From: a virus
Virus record (IMG/VR): IMGVR_UViG_3300038696_000259
Span: 1 to 30,622 of that record
DNA length: 30,622 bases
Strand: one strand, 5' to 3'
The translations under genes were made by a program, and so were the position numbers. Within the stretch, counting starts at the first letter, position 1. Each line of letters opens with the position of its first letter. The notes under the pieces were generated by a model, which was not told where the DNA came from, did no database searches, and saw only the letters and a program-made list of their open reading frames with translations. Shown piece after piece: positions 1 to 6,834 of this stretch.

Positions 1-995
1 TTCAAGATTTAATGATGAGTGGCGTTTGTCAAATGACAATGAGTGAGGCGCTTGATAAAGTGGAGCAGCGTGTGGAATTTTTAAGTAAACAAGATGAGGG
101 TGCTATCACCGGTGTTACCTGCGGGCTCACTAAAGTAGATAAGTTTACCTCTGGGTGGCAGCCTGGTAGTTATGTGACGATAGGTGCTCGACCAGGAATG
201 GGAAAGACTTCCTTGCTTGTTGGTAACATGGTTGGCGCATCAAAGCAAAATGTTGCGACTGGTTTCATCTCTTTGGAGATGAACACTGTGGAGCTGGTAG
301 GTAGAGCAGTTGCAGTAGATAGTCATTTTCATTTATCCCAACTTCTTACTAAAGGATTTGAAAAGGGAGATTACTTCATACAGCTTCGTCAAGTAACCGA
401 ACGAATGAAAACTTATAATTGCCACTTTAATGATCAAGTCAGTGATATAACAGACATCATTGCAACAGCTCGCAAATGGAAAAGAGATAATAACATTGGC
501 ATATTATTTATCGATTACCTACAGCTCATAGGTGATAGAAGTTATAAAGGATCCATGCGTGAGCAGGAGTTGTCTAGGATTACACGTAAGATCAAATTAC
601 TAGCAAAAGAGTTAATGATACCAGTAATTGTTCCTGCACAGTTATCGCGTAAGGTAGAGGATAGAGGTGGTGCAAAGAGGCCATTACTTTCTGATCTAAG
701 AGAGTCGGGAGCAATAGAGCAGGATAGTGACATAGTTGCATTCCTTTATCGTCCAGAGGTATATGGGATAGATACAGATGATGATCAGGACATGGTCGCT
801 GAGAACTGCAACACGGAATTCATATTTTCTAAATTTAGAGCAGGTGGTACAGGCACTGTATTAATTTATTGGAAAGGAGACAAAACTAAATTCTATAACC
901 ACGCCTACATTGAGCAATCACATCAAGACATATCACAACATGCAAAGGGAACCGATGAAGCCTTTGGAATTAATAATGATGATTTACCTTACTAA
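1..995 (+). CDS. dnaB: Replicative DNA helicase DnaB, C-terminal part (continues from window end)
   Basis: Hexameric helicase that unwinds phage DNA ahead of the fork. This piece holds the RecA-like ATPase domain: Walker A GARPGMGKTS about 58-67 residues after the ATG at base 12, and Walker B ILFIDYLQL about 100 residues later. The ATG at 12 is not the real start. The frame is open to base 1, and the 49-bp terminal repeat joins it in frame to the N-terminal part at 30069-30622, giving about 499 residues, a normal DnaB length. It is the last early gene; an HNH gene starts 2 bp downstream. A phage-encoded DnaB suggests the phage loads its own helicase at its origin. Confidence 0.95.
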   Translation, partial: QDLMMSGVCQMTMSEALDKVEQRVEFLSKQDEGAITGVTCGLTKVDKFTSGWQPGSYVTIGARPGMGKTSLLVGNMVGASKQNVATGFISLEMNTVELVGRAVAVDSHFHLSQLLTKGFEKGDYFIQLRQVTERMKTYNCHFNDQVSDITDIIATARKWKRDNNIGILFIDYLQLIGDRSYKGSMREQELSRITRKIKLLAKELMIPVIVPAQLSRKVEDRGGAKRPLLSDLRESGAIEQDSDIVAFLYRPEVYGIDTDDDQDMVAENCNTEFIFSKFRAGGTGTVLIYWKGDKTKFYNHAYIEQSHQDISQHAKGTDEAFGINNDDLPY

Positions 996-997
996 TT

Positions 998-1360
998 ATG
1001 GCAGTAAACAGACCTTGGATAACACCACGAGTAGCACACCAGCGCACTAAAGATAACTCTAAGTTCTACAACAGTAGAGCATGGCGCAAGATACGTGCAG
1101 CATTCCTTCAAGAATATCCTGATTGCGTGCAGTGCAAAAGGGATGATATAGTAACACCGGGCAATGTAGTAGATCACATCAAGCCTATCACCGAGGGCGG
1201 CCACAAGACAGATAGAACCAACCTTCAAACAATGTGTAAGGCTTGCCACGATAAAAAAAGTGCTTATGAAGGTGGTAAACAGAGGGGTATGGGTAATAAA
1301 GTAATTACGGTAAAAGCTTGTACATCGCATTATAGTCAGATTTTTACACACAATAAATAA
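998..1360 (+). CDS. HNH endonuclease, packaging-associated
   Basis: A 120-residue HNH nuclease. Visible motif: zinc-type Cys43 and Cys46, then VVDHIKP (Asp59-His60), Asn75 in the NLQ segment, and Cys80, Cys83, His84. This is the intact ββα-metal fold pattern of HNH proteins that sit next to terminase genes in HK97-like phages, where several are needed for cos cleavage together with the terminase. It starts 2 bp after dnaB and lies just upstream of the terminase small subunit, which fits a packaging role. Target site and partner are inferred from position only. Confidence 0.88.
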   Translation: MAVNRPWITPRVAHQRTKDNSKFYNSRAWRKIRAAFLQEYPDCVQCKRDDIVTPGNVVDHIKPITEGGHKTDRTNLQTMCKACHDKKSAYEGGKQRGMGNKVITVKACTSHYSQIFTHNK

Positions 1361-1386
1361 ATGAGGGGGGACCTTAACGATTGATT

Positions 1387-1836
1387 ATGAAAGCAATAAA
1401 AAACAATATCAAGTCACTGCCTAAAAACCAGCTGATTAAAAAAGTGCCTGCATGTCCAGTGTACTTGGCGACAGATGCAAAGGTCCACTGGAAAAAATCT
1501 GCGCAGGCATTGATAGATGCAGAAGTTTTAAAGCCTATTCACTTGGTTGGCCTTGGCGTTTTATGTACAGAATTGGCTCAATTTCAATTTGCAAATAAAG
1601 AAATAGCTGCAGCAAATCGCAAAAAATCAGGCAGTGGATATATCCAGTCTTTTAAAACTGGAGCAAAAAATATCAGTGTAGAGGTAACACTTAAGAATGC
1701 TGCTATTAAAAACATCATGCAATGTTTAAAGCAGTTCGGACTAGATCCTAAATCTGAAAAAGAATTGAACCTGGAGCCATCTAATCAGTTGGATATGTTT
1801 GATCAAGTATTTAACAAGCTCACAAAAACTTCATGA
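1387..1836 (+). CDS. terS: Phage terminase small subunit, P27 family-like
   Basis: DNA-recognition subunit of the packaging motor. The roughly 149-residue protein is mostly helical and resembles the P27 small-subunit family in its middle (W-K-K-S-A-Q-A-L-I-D-A then helices) and in its place directly before the large subunit. A TTG six bases upstream could also serve, but the ATG at 1387 is preferred. A purine-rich stretch (GAGGGGGGA) lies about 20 bp upstream, too far for an ordinary Shine-Dalgarno site. The stop overlaps the next start (ATGA), so the two terminase genes are probably co-translated. The family call is by general resemblance and position. Confidence 0.78.
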   Translation: MKAIKNNIKSLPKNQLIKKVPACPVYLATDAKVHWKKSAQALIDAEVLKPIHLVGLGVLCTELAQFQFANKEIAAANRKKSGSGYIQSFKTGAKNISVEVTLKNAAIKNIMQCLKQFGLDPKSEKELNLEPSNQLDMFDQVFNKLTKTS

Positions 1837-3542
1837 GAATAACATCTACCATAAAAAAAAGCGTGCCTTATGCCTACGCATCATCCATCCAGTCAGGAGA
1901 ATTACCTACTGGACAAATGATGAAGCTCACAGCTGCACGTTTTTTTACTTGGATTAAAGATGCAGATAAAGATGGTTACTACCTGGACCACAAAGCAGGG
2001 ATGATGATCATCAATTTTTTTGAAACCTGCATAAATCATACGCAGGGAAAACTAGCGGGCCAGCCATTTATACTGGCACCATTCCAGCAGTTTTGTTTGT
2101 ACAATGTATTTGCATGGAAAAATAAAAAAACAAATCTGAGAAGGATCTCCACTATCTACGATAAAAGAGCAAAGAAAAATGGCAAGACTGCAGAGATGGC
2201 TGGCCTTGCACTATACATGATGAGCTTTGAGAATGAATCATCTAGTCAGGTTTATGTAGGAGCAACCAGACAAGAGCAAGCAAAGATTTGCTGGGAGCAG
2301 GCAAAAGACTTTATTGATCACAACAGATCAAATCCTATTCTTAGAACTTTAGGATTCCAATGCTTACAATCAAAAATTGAGTTTCCAAAACTAGGCTCTA
2401 AAATGATGGCCTTATCAAAAGACTCAAAGACACAAGATGGAATTTCTGCTCACCTATCCATCATCGATGAGTACCATGCGCATAAGGATGACACTGTAAA
2501 AGAGAATCTGGAGTCTTCCAGTGTAATGCGTGCGCAGCCTATTACTTATCACATCACTACAGCAGGTGCTGCAATTGGTAGTGTATGTTTTGAGTATGAG
2601 ATGGTGTGTAAGGATATTTTAAGAGGTATCAAAAAAGATGACCACACATGGATCATGATTCATGATCTAGATGAAGATGATGACTGGGAAAATGAAAGTA
2701 ACTGGTACAAAGCAAATCCATTACTAGGGCAAGGCCTATCTATCAAGAATATCAGATCAGAATTTACTAAGGCAAAAAACCAACCTAGTAAAGTTCCTAA
2801 CTTCAAGACAAAGCATCTTAACATGTGGGTGAACTCACTAGAGACTTACATAGATGACCACATCTGGATGCTTGATGGTAACAAAGAAAAAGTAAAAGAC
2901 CAGGATATCATCGATAATGGCTGTGTGCTCGCACTAGATTTATCATCAGTAAAAGATTTAACAGCACTTTCTGTAGTATCTCATCCAGATAGTAATGGCG
3001 TGGTTCACACAAGGACCATTCACTTTTGTCCACAAACAACAATCATTGCAAGATCTAAAGAAGATGCAGTGCCTTACCAGTCATTTGTAGAGCAAGGACT
3101 TTTGATTGCTACACCAGGCAGCTCTGTAGATTATGCAATAGTGGAAAAATATGCGCGTGAATGGTACTCATTTTATAATGCAGAAGCTCTTGAAATTGAT
3201 AAGTGGAATGCTAACAGTATAGAGAATAACTTGATCAACGCTGGTTTAAATGTGAGAAAGTTTACTCAAAACATCACACACTTCACAGCTCCTACAAAGC
3301 AATTTGAGACTTTGGTCGTTAATGGAAAACTACGACATGGCGGCAATCCATTATTGAGATGGCAAGTAGGTGGCCTAGTCGCAATATCAGATCCTAACGA
3401 AAACCTGAGACTAGACAAGTCCAGATCTACTAGGCGTATAGATGGACTCATAACTATAGTGATGGCTATAGGTGGCACCATGACACCACTAGAAGATAAT
3501 AATGAGAGCAGTTACAACAACCCAGAAAATATAGTTTTTTAA
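1833..3542 (+). CDS. terL: Phage terminase large subunit (ATPase and nuclease)
   Basis: Packaging motor that pumps DNA into the prohead and cuts the concatemer. 569 residues. The N-terminal ATPase domain has a Walker-A-like RAKKNGKT at residues 112-119 and Walker B LSIIDEYHAH at about 208-217; the C-terminal RNase-H-like nuclease domain begins around CVLALDLSS with its likely metal-binding Asp. Organisation is that of the Terminase_1 (HK97-type) family. It overlaps terS by 4 bp, and its stop TAA shares a base with the next ATG. High confidence in function; cos versus pac packaging cannot be decided, although the neighbouring HNH gene favours cos. Confidence 0.95.
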   Translation: MRITSTIKKSVPYAYASSIQSGELPTGQMMKLTAARFFTWIKDADKDGYYLDHKAGMMIINFFETCINHTQGKLAGQPFILAPFQQFCLYNVFAWKNKKTNLRRISTIYDKRAKKNGKTAEMAGLALYMMSFENESSSQVYVGATRQEQAKICWEQAKDFIDHNRSNPILRTLGFQCLQSKIEFPKLGSKMMALSKDSKTQDGISAHLSIIDEYHAHKDDTVKENLESSSVMRAQPITYHITTAGAAIGSVCFEYEMVCKDILRGIKKDDHTWIMIHDLDEDDDWENESNWYKANPLLGQGLSIKNIRSEFTKAKNQPSKVPNFKTKHLNMWVNSLETYIDDHIWMLDGNKEKVKDQDIIDNGCVLALDLSSVKDLTALSVVSHPDSNGVVHTRTIHFCPQTTIIARSKEDAVPYQSFVEQGLLIATPGSSVDYAIVEKYAREWYSFYNAEALEIDKWNANSIENNLINAGLNVRKFTQNITHFTAPTKQFETLVVNGKLRHGGNPLLRWQVGGLVAISDPNENLRLDKSRSTRRIDGLITIVMAIGGTMTPLEDNNESSYNNPENIVF

Positions 3543-3781
3543 TGAGCCAACTTAAAGACATACCCTACGAAAAGTATAAGAGAGCCTGCCAGCTTGCAAC
3601 TGACTCTGGATTCTTCCAGGCTTACTTTGATGCACTACCGGTTAACCGTACCATCATAGAAACCTTCCTTGCAGTAAATGAAGAATATCTCGAGCACTTT
3701 GGAGAAGATAGGTATGTCTCTTATGATGCATTTAGAATGCACTTAAGCAGGTACCTCAAAAAGCGAAAATCAAAAAAATAA
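3542..3781 (+). CDS. Hypothetical protein, 79 residues
   Basis: Not recognised. A small protein rich in aromatic and charged residues, with a basic C-terminal tail (KKRKSKK) that could bind nucleic acid. It is translationally linked to the terminase large subunit (TAATG junction) and followed 6 bp later by a DNA-binding HNH-like gene, so it is expressed with the packaging genes. No domain is claimed. Confidence 0.8.
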   Translation: MSQLKDIPYEKYKRACQLATDSGFFQAYFDALPVNRTIIETFLAVNEEYLEHFGEDRYVSYDAFRMHLSRYLKKRKSKK

Positions 3782-3787
3782 CAAACC

Positions 3788-4579
3788 ATGCACAGTCACG
3801 ATCAATACATAAAAGCAAACCACTTAAAAATATCTGCAAACGATATTGCAAAGGAGATCTCAAAGTCACCTACCTACGTGCGCAACAGGTATAAAGTTCT
3901 AGGCATTAAGATTCCTGCAGCGCTTTCGCAAGAATTTAGATCACGCAAAGCAGCATTGAGATCATTATTTACAAAAGAAGATGATCAGTACTTAAGAGAT
4001 AACTACCTCACAACTCCTATAAAAGCGATCTCCAGAGAATTAGGCCACAGCAGTTATGCCACATTTAATAGACTTAAAAGATTAGGGTTAGAAGTGCCTA
4101 AAGAAATTGCGCTTTCGCGAAAGCGGAACAACCTATTCAAACCAGGACACATTCCTAAAAATAAAGGCAAGGCTGCAAAAGACTGGATGACACCAGAGCA
4201 GCTTAAGAACTTTAAAAAAACACAATTCAAAAAAGGGAATGAGCCGCATAATACCCTAGCAGATGGAGACATTAGATATCGAGAAGATAAGACCGGTGCC
4301 GTTTATCAATACATAAGAATATCAAAGGGAAACTGGGAACTCCTGCAGCGCGAGGTGTACCGCAAAGAGATAGGGCCGCTTAAGGATAATGAAGTAGTCA
4401 CCTTTAAAGATTGCAATACCTTGAACTGCATCCCAGAGAACCTAGAAAAAATCACAAATAAAGAATTAATGCTACGTAATTCCATCCATAGATATGGGCC
4501 AGAGATATCAAAAGCACAATTCTTATTTAAGAAAATAGAACGTAAAATAAGCAGTAAACCACAACCTACTAATAAATAA
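3788..4579 (+). CDS. HTH plus HNH_3-like protein with degenerate nuclease motif
   Basis: 263 residues. The N-terminal half has two tandem helix-turn-helix-like modules (about residues 5-42 and 58-97, both built as QY[IL]..N.L...I..I...L). A F-PGH-P-NKGK stretch follows, like the DNA-binding modules of homing HNH enzymes, then an HNH_3-like domain (about 165-235: W..L.REVYRKEIGPL, then N...NCIPENLEKI). The histidines expected in that family (HR.V...GP and V-V-H-H-K-D-G-N) read Q-R-E-V and V-V-T-F-K-D-C-N here, so the catalytic site looks lost. It may act only as a DNA-binding protein. A copy of the 16-bp palindrome lies in frame at 4110-4125 and encodes ALSRKR. The first HTH resembles the gene at 5237. 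Confidence 0.75.
   Translation: MHSHDQYIKANHLKISANDIAKEISKSPTYVRNRYKVLGIKIPAALSQEFRSRKAALRSLFTKEDDQYLRDNYLTTPIKAISRELGHSSYATFNRLKRLGLEVPKEIALSRKRNNLFKPGHIPKNKGKAAKDWMTPEQLKNFKKTQFKKGNEPHNTLADGDIRYREDKTGAVYQYIRISKGNWELLQREVYRKEIGPLKDNEVVTFKDCNTLNCIPENLEKITNKELMLRNSIHRYGPEISKAQFLFKKIERKISSKPQPTNK
4110..4125. repeat. Dispersed palindrome copy 1, in coding sequence
   Basis: CGCTTTCGCGAAAGCG, a perfect 16-bp palindrome, in frame in the HNH_3-like gene (ALSRKR). A partial copy, CGCTTTCGCA, lies at 3921-3930 in the same gene. Confidence 0.9.
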
Positions 4580-4592
4580 GAAATAAAACACC

Positions 4593-5000
4593 ATGAGCAA
4601 CCTCACACAATTAAACAGCAACCTTTTTGATCTATTTGAAAGAGTAAAGTCTGGAAATGTAGATCTAGAAAAAGCAAAAGTATTGAACATCACTGCAGGC
4701 AATATCATTAAGAATGCAAAAACCCAACTCGATGCACTGCGCTTGTCTGATAATTTAGGAATTAAGATTTCAGAGATAATCCCTGCAGTAGACAGAGTAG
4801 AGCTACCAGCAAAGCAAGAGAAGCCAGCGCAAAAACCAACAGAATCAAAAAAGAAACCAGAGAGTAAAAGCATGCGCCAGCTGCTTATTGAGATGGATGA
4901 CTTTGCGGTGCAGATAGGTTATAGAGATAGACTGGATGCAATAGTCTCACTCAAGGAAAAAGGCTTTAAGGAGTTATTTGATAATAGAAATAATAGTTAA
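4593..5000 (+). CDS. Hypothetical protein, 135 residues, helical with charged linker
   Basis: Not recognised. Residues 1-50 form a predicted helical domain (ERVKSGNVDLEKAKVLNITAGN), followed by a Lys/Pro/Glu-rich linker (about 70-93) and a second helical C-terminal domain. The first domain resembles small proteins often seen beside HTH genes in Bacteroidota phages and may be a regulatory or DNA-associated factor; this is a guess from composition. It follows the HTH/HNH-like gene by 13 bp in the same operon. Confidence 0.7.
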   Translation: MSNLTQLNSNLFDLFERVKSGNVDLEKAKVLNITAGNIIKNAKTQLDALRLSDNLGIKISEIIPAVDRVELPAKQEKPAQKPTESKKKPESKSMRQLLIEMDDFAVQIGYRDRLDAIVSLKEKGFKELFDNRNNS

Positions 5001-5001
5001 G

Positions 5002-5202
5002 ATGAATTTAATAAACGCACTCATCGTTCTCATAGCCACAATTGTTATTTGTGCAGCACTCACATTGCTACTGGACTGGTCATGGATTGCAGCACACTGG
5101 CTGCGACAGTTACTAGTGGCGGTCCTAACTATATCAGTTTTACTACTAGGCCTATGGATAGCAATAAGAAACCTCACAAAAATAGACAGTGCAGGAGCAT
5201 AA
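5002..5202 (+). CDS. Small membrane protein, two transmembrane segments
   Basis: 66 residues with two hydrophobic helices (about residues 3-25 and 34-55) separated by a short loop containing W-S-W and H-W-L-R, and a charged C-terminal tail. The ATG at 5002 is 1 bp after the previous stop; a further upstream in-frame ATG would run into the preceding gene. It could be an accessory inner-membrane or holin-like protein, but it is far from the lysis module, so no function is assigned. Confidence 0.6.
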   Translation: MNLINALIVLIATIVICAALTLLLDWSWIAAHWLRQLLVAVLTISVLLLGLWIAIRNLTKIDSAGA

Positions 5203-5236
5203 CAACCACACCACAACCTACTAACACCTAGAAATT

Positions 5237-5518
5237 ATGACAAATAGAGATAAGCAATACATTAGGAATAACAGGCTTAACTGTTCAATGCTTGATATGG
5301 CAGCTCATTTAGACCTTCCATATAATAGAGTTCGCAACTTCATGATTGAGAACAATATACAAGTTGATAAGGCAACAGTAATGGCGATCAAATCAAAGAA
5401 GATAAAATCTGTTAATAGAGATCGCAACTTCATCAGAGAAAATAATCCACTGGATGATAAATCAAAGAAAGTAAAATCTAAGTTGCCACGCTGCACTTAC
5501 GGCAGGCATATTTTTTAA
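5237..5518 (+). CDS. Small HTH protein related to the gene at 3788
   Basis: 93 residues. The N-terminus (KQYIRNN.L....LDMAAHLDLPYNRVRNFM) aligns by eye with the HTH modules of the protein at 3788-4579, including the QYI.NN/QYIKAN entry and the V-R-N-[RF] recognition-helix region. A second, shorter copy of the pattern (RDRNFIRENNPLDD) follows, and the C-terminus is basic. It looks like a shortened paralogue. A 14-bp sequence, CCACAACCTACTAA, occurs both at the end of the 3788 gene and just upstream of this one. The stop codon is 2 bp before the R'' box of the first attC-like site. Confidence 0.65.
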   Translation: MTNRDKQYIRNNRLNCSMLDMAAHLDLPYNRVRNFMIENNIQVDKATVMAIKSKKIKSVNRDRNFIRENNPLDDKSKKVKSKLPRCTYGRHIF

Positions 5519-5520
5519 TT

Positions 5521-5647
5521 ACAACGGTTTGTATATGAAATGGGCGGGATGTAAAAGCATTATTTTGGGTTAGGAAATTACCAAAATTGAAACTCGAAGG
5601 CTAAAGTAGAATGACATAACCCGCCTTTTTTATATACTGTGTTATCT
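5521..5647 (+). repeat. attC-like recombination site 1 (integron-type)
   Basis: R''-type box ACAAC at 5521-5525. L'' GTATATGAAATGGGCGGG (5531-5548) pairs with L' CCCGCCTTTTTTATATAC (5620-5637): 17 of 18 positions, two of them G-U. A 71-base loop lies between the arms. A 3-base spacer is followed by R' GTTATCT (5641-5647). This order (R''-L''-loop-L'-R') is that of integron attC sites. It sits immediately after an upstream stop codon, as cassette sites do. The match to attC is structural, not by known sequence identity. Confidence 0.72.
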
Positions 5648-5729
5648 ATCTGTTTTAAAAGAAAAAAAAGGAATGCAAATGCCGATAGGCAAATATTTAC
5701 AATACTAATAACATAATAATTATAAGAAT

Positions 5730-5876
5730 ATGAATTTTGATAACGAAATAGAAGATTTTGCAACCCGATTTAGATTAGTAAGAGCAATGACCGAAGATGA
5801 TATGGACACTCTAAAATTTAGACTAAAAATGTTTGCAAACGATATTAGACGTAAATCACAAAACCAAAAACGATGA
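5730..5876 (+). CDS. Cassette ORF, hypothetical 48-residue protein
   Basis: Small charged protein beginning MNFDNEIEDFATRFR, predicted helical with no membrane segment; no family recognised. It lies in the first attC-delimited cassette (5641 to about 6344) and points the same way as the cassette, as usual for integron cassettes. Its stop overlaps the next start (ATGA), which supports real co-translation of the two ORFs. Confidence 0.5.
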   Translation: MNFDNEIEDFATRFRLVRAMTEDDMDTLKFRLKMFANDIRRKSQNQKR

Positions 5877-6052
5877 TTATGAAAAATTACTTAGTAAAAG
5901 AATTAAGAATTATTGGTGACGATACCGAGGTTAGAGAATTTAAAAAAGAAGCAATGACAGTTGATGATTTGCTTTATGAATTACAAGGCTCGATTACTAA
6001 AAATAAATCTAAATCAACAACAGAAATTAGAATAACTATAAAAGAAATGTAA
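5873..6052 (+). CDS. Cassette ORF, hypothetical 59-residue protein
   Basis: Unrecognised protein with alternating strand-like segments (YLVKELRIIG, TEIRITIKEM) and a charged middle, suggesting a small α/β fold. Start may be ATG 5873, which overlaps the previous stop by 4 bp, or ATG 5879. The pair 5730/5873 has the overlap and size of a two-gene module such as a toxin-antitoxin pair, but no toxin family is recognised, so this is speculation. Confidence 0.5.
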   Translation: MIMKNYLVKELRIIGDDTEVREFKKEAMTVDDLLYELQGSITKNKSKSTTEIRITIKEM

Positions 6053-6054
6053 TT

Positions 6055-6132
6055 ATGGCAATGACTGAATTAACAGAAGAAGAATTGTATGAACAAGGTT
6101 GGGCTTATAGAGATTGGGGTGATGAAGAATAG
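6055..6132 (+). CDS. Cassette ORF, acidic 25-residue peptide
   Basis: Very short acidic ORF (MAMTELTEEELYEQGW then YRDWGDEE) starting 2 bp after the previous stop. The position directly downstream and the absence of other coding signal make it plausible, but at 25 codons chance cannot be excluded. No function recognised. Confidence 0.3.
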   Translation: MAMTELTEEELYEQGWAYRDWGDEE

Positions 6133-6153
6133 TGCTTAATGGGTTATATACTT

Positions 6154-6165
6154 GTATATGAAACG
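6154..6165 (+). repeat. Orphan attC left-arm motif
   Basis: GTATATGAAACG matches the start of the L'' arm of attC-like site 3 exactly (6544-6555) and of site 1 over its first 10 bases (5531-5540). No matching L' arm (CGTTTTATATAC-like) follows before the next site. It looks like the relic of a further attC left behind by a deletion. Confidence 0.45.
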
Positions 6166-6218
6166 TTGAGTACCCACACAGCCGTACAGTTTGGTGGCTT
6201 TTTTTCTTTTAAAATTGT

Positions 6219-6351
6219 AGATAACGTTAATTGTATGGTTAGTAGCCGACAATAAACACAGAATTCAGTAGGTAAACAACAAATTAATTAAACAGTAATA
6301 GCCTTTAAAAAGACACCTTAACTAGGCTATTAATTATACAAAGTGTTAGGG
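6219..6351 (+). repeat. attC-like recombination site 2 (integron-type)
   Basis: R'' AGATAAC at 6219-6225 is the exact reverse complement of GTTATCT at 5641-5647, the start of the same cassette; that relation defines an integron cassette. L'' TTGTATGGTTAGTAGCC (6231-6247) pairs with L' GGCTATTAATTATACAA (6325-6341) at all 17 positions (three G-U). R' is GTTAGGG (6345-6351). The loop is about 77 bases and contains TAATAGCCT (6296-6304), which can pair perfectly with AGGCTATTA (6324-6332) and would compete with the L''/L' pairing. Confidence 0.75.
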
Positions 6352-6365
6352 TGCGTTTTTTAATT

Positions 6366-6524
6366 ATGGAAAAAGAAATTAGAATAAATGTAGTTGCTCC
6401 AGTAGAGTGTACAGACGAACAATTCCAAGAATGGTGTGAATACTGTTTAGGTTATAGAGGTGGTATAAGTGTAGAAAACCCATTACACGAATACGATTTA
6501 GAAGCTACCTATGTGGACATATAG
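6366..6524 (+). CDS. Cassette ORF, hypothetical 52-residue protein
   Basis: Sole ORF of the second cassette (6345 to about 6582), starting 21 bases after the cassette boundary and ending 5 bases before its R'' box, which is the tight packing typical of integron cassettes. The protein is acidic, with two cysteines (CTDEQFQEWCEYC region) and a VVAPVEC strand at the start; no family recognised. Confidence 0.6.
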   Translation: MEKEIRINVVAPVECTDEQFQEWCEYCLGYRGGISVENPLHEYDLEATYVDI

Positions 6525-6529
6525 CTAAT

Positions 6530-6589
6530 GCACCCTAACAAAGGTATATGAAACGGCTTTTTCTAGCTGTTTTATATACAAAGTTGTAA
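6530..6589 (+). repeat. attC-like recombination site 3 (integron-type)
   Basis: R'' GCACCCTAAC (6530-6539) is a 10/10 reverse complement of GTTAGGGTGC (6345-6354), the start of its own cassette. L'' GTATATGAAACGGCT (6544-6558) pairs with L' AGCTGTTTTATATAC (6565-6579) at all 15 positions (two G-U), closing a 6-base loop. Spacer AAA, then R' GTTGTAA (6583-6589). Compact, about 60 bp, the size of classic short attC sites. Confidence 0.78.
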
Positions 6590-6603
6590 AAAAAACTCAC
6601 ACC

Positions 6604-6813
6604 ATGCAAAGCAAAAAACAATCCTTTATTGAATCCCTGATTAATACGGCAGTGGGTTTCTCGATATCCTTAGCAGCTACGTTTGTGATATTTCCACTCG
6701 TAGGAATAGCAAGCACAACCGGTAAGAATGTAGTGATCACCTTATTTTTTACAGCGATCTCCATAGCAAGAGGTTATTTTATAAGAAGGTTTTTCAATAA
6801 AAAAACCAGATAA
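6604..6813 (+). CDS. Small membrane protein, DUF7220-like
   Basis: 69 residues with two hydrophobic segments (about 11-32 and 42-58) and a basic tail (RRFFNKKTR). The pattern ESLINTAVGFSISLAA-x-VIFP-GI and then FTAISIARGYFIRRFF resembles the DUF7220 family of small membrane proteins found in phages and prophages. Function of the family is not known to me. It begins 14 bp after the last attC-like site, so it may be the next cassette-like neighbour or an old phage gene displaced by insertion. Confidence 0.65.
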   Translation: MQSKKQSFIESLINTAVGFSISLAATFVIFPLVGIASTTGKNVVITLFFTAISIARGYFIRRFFNKKTR

Positions 6814-6834
6814 CAACCACTAACAAATACAACC

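Noticed and set aside
5521-6600. CRISPR array or simple terminators for the repeated palindromes
   Set aside because: Copies are not direct identical repeats with regular spacers, and the arms are separated by loops of very different length. The R'' boxes match cassette starts far away, which terminators would not do.
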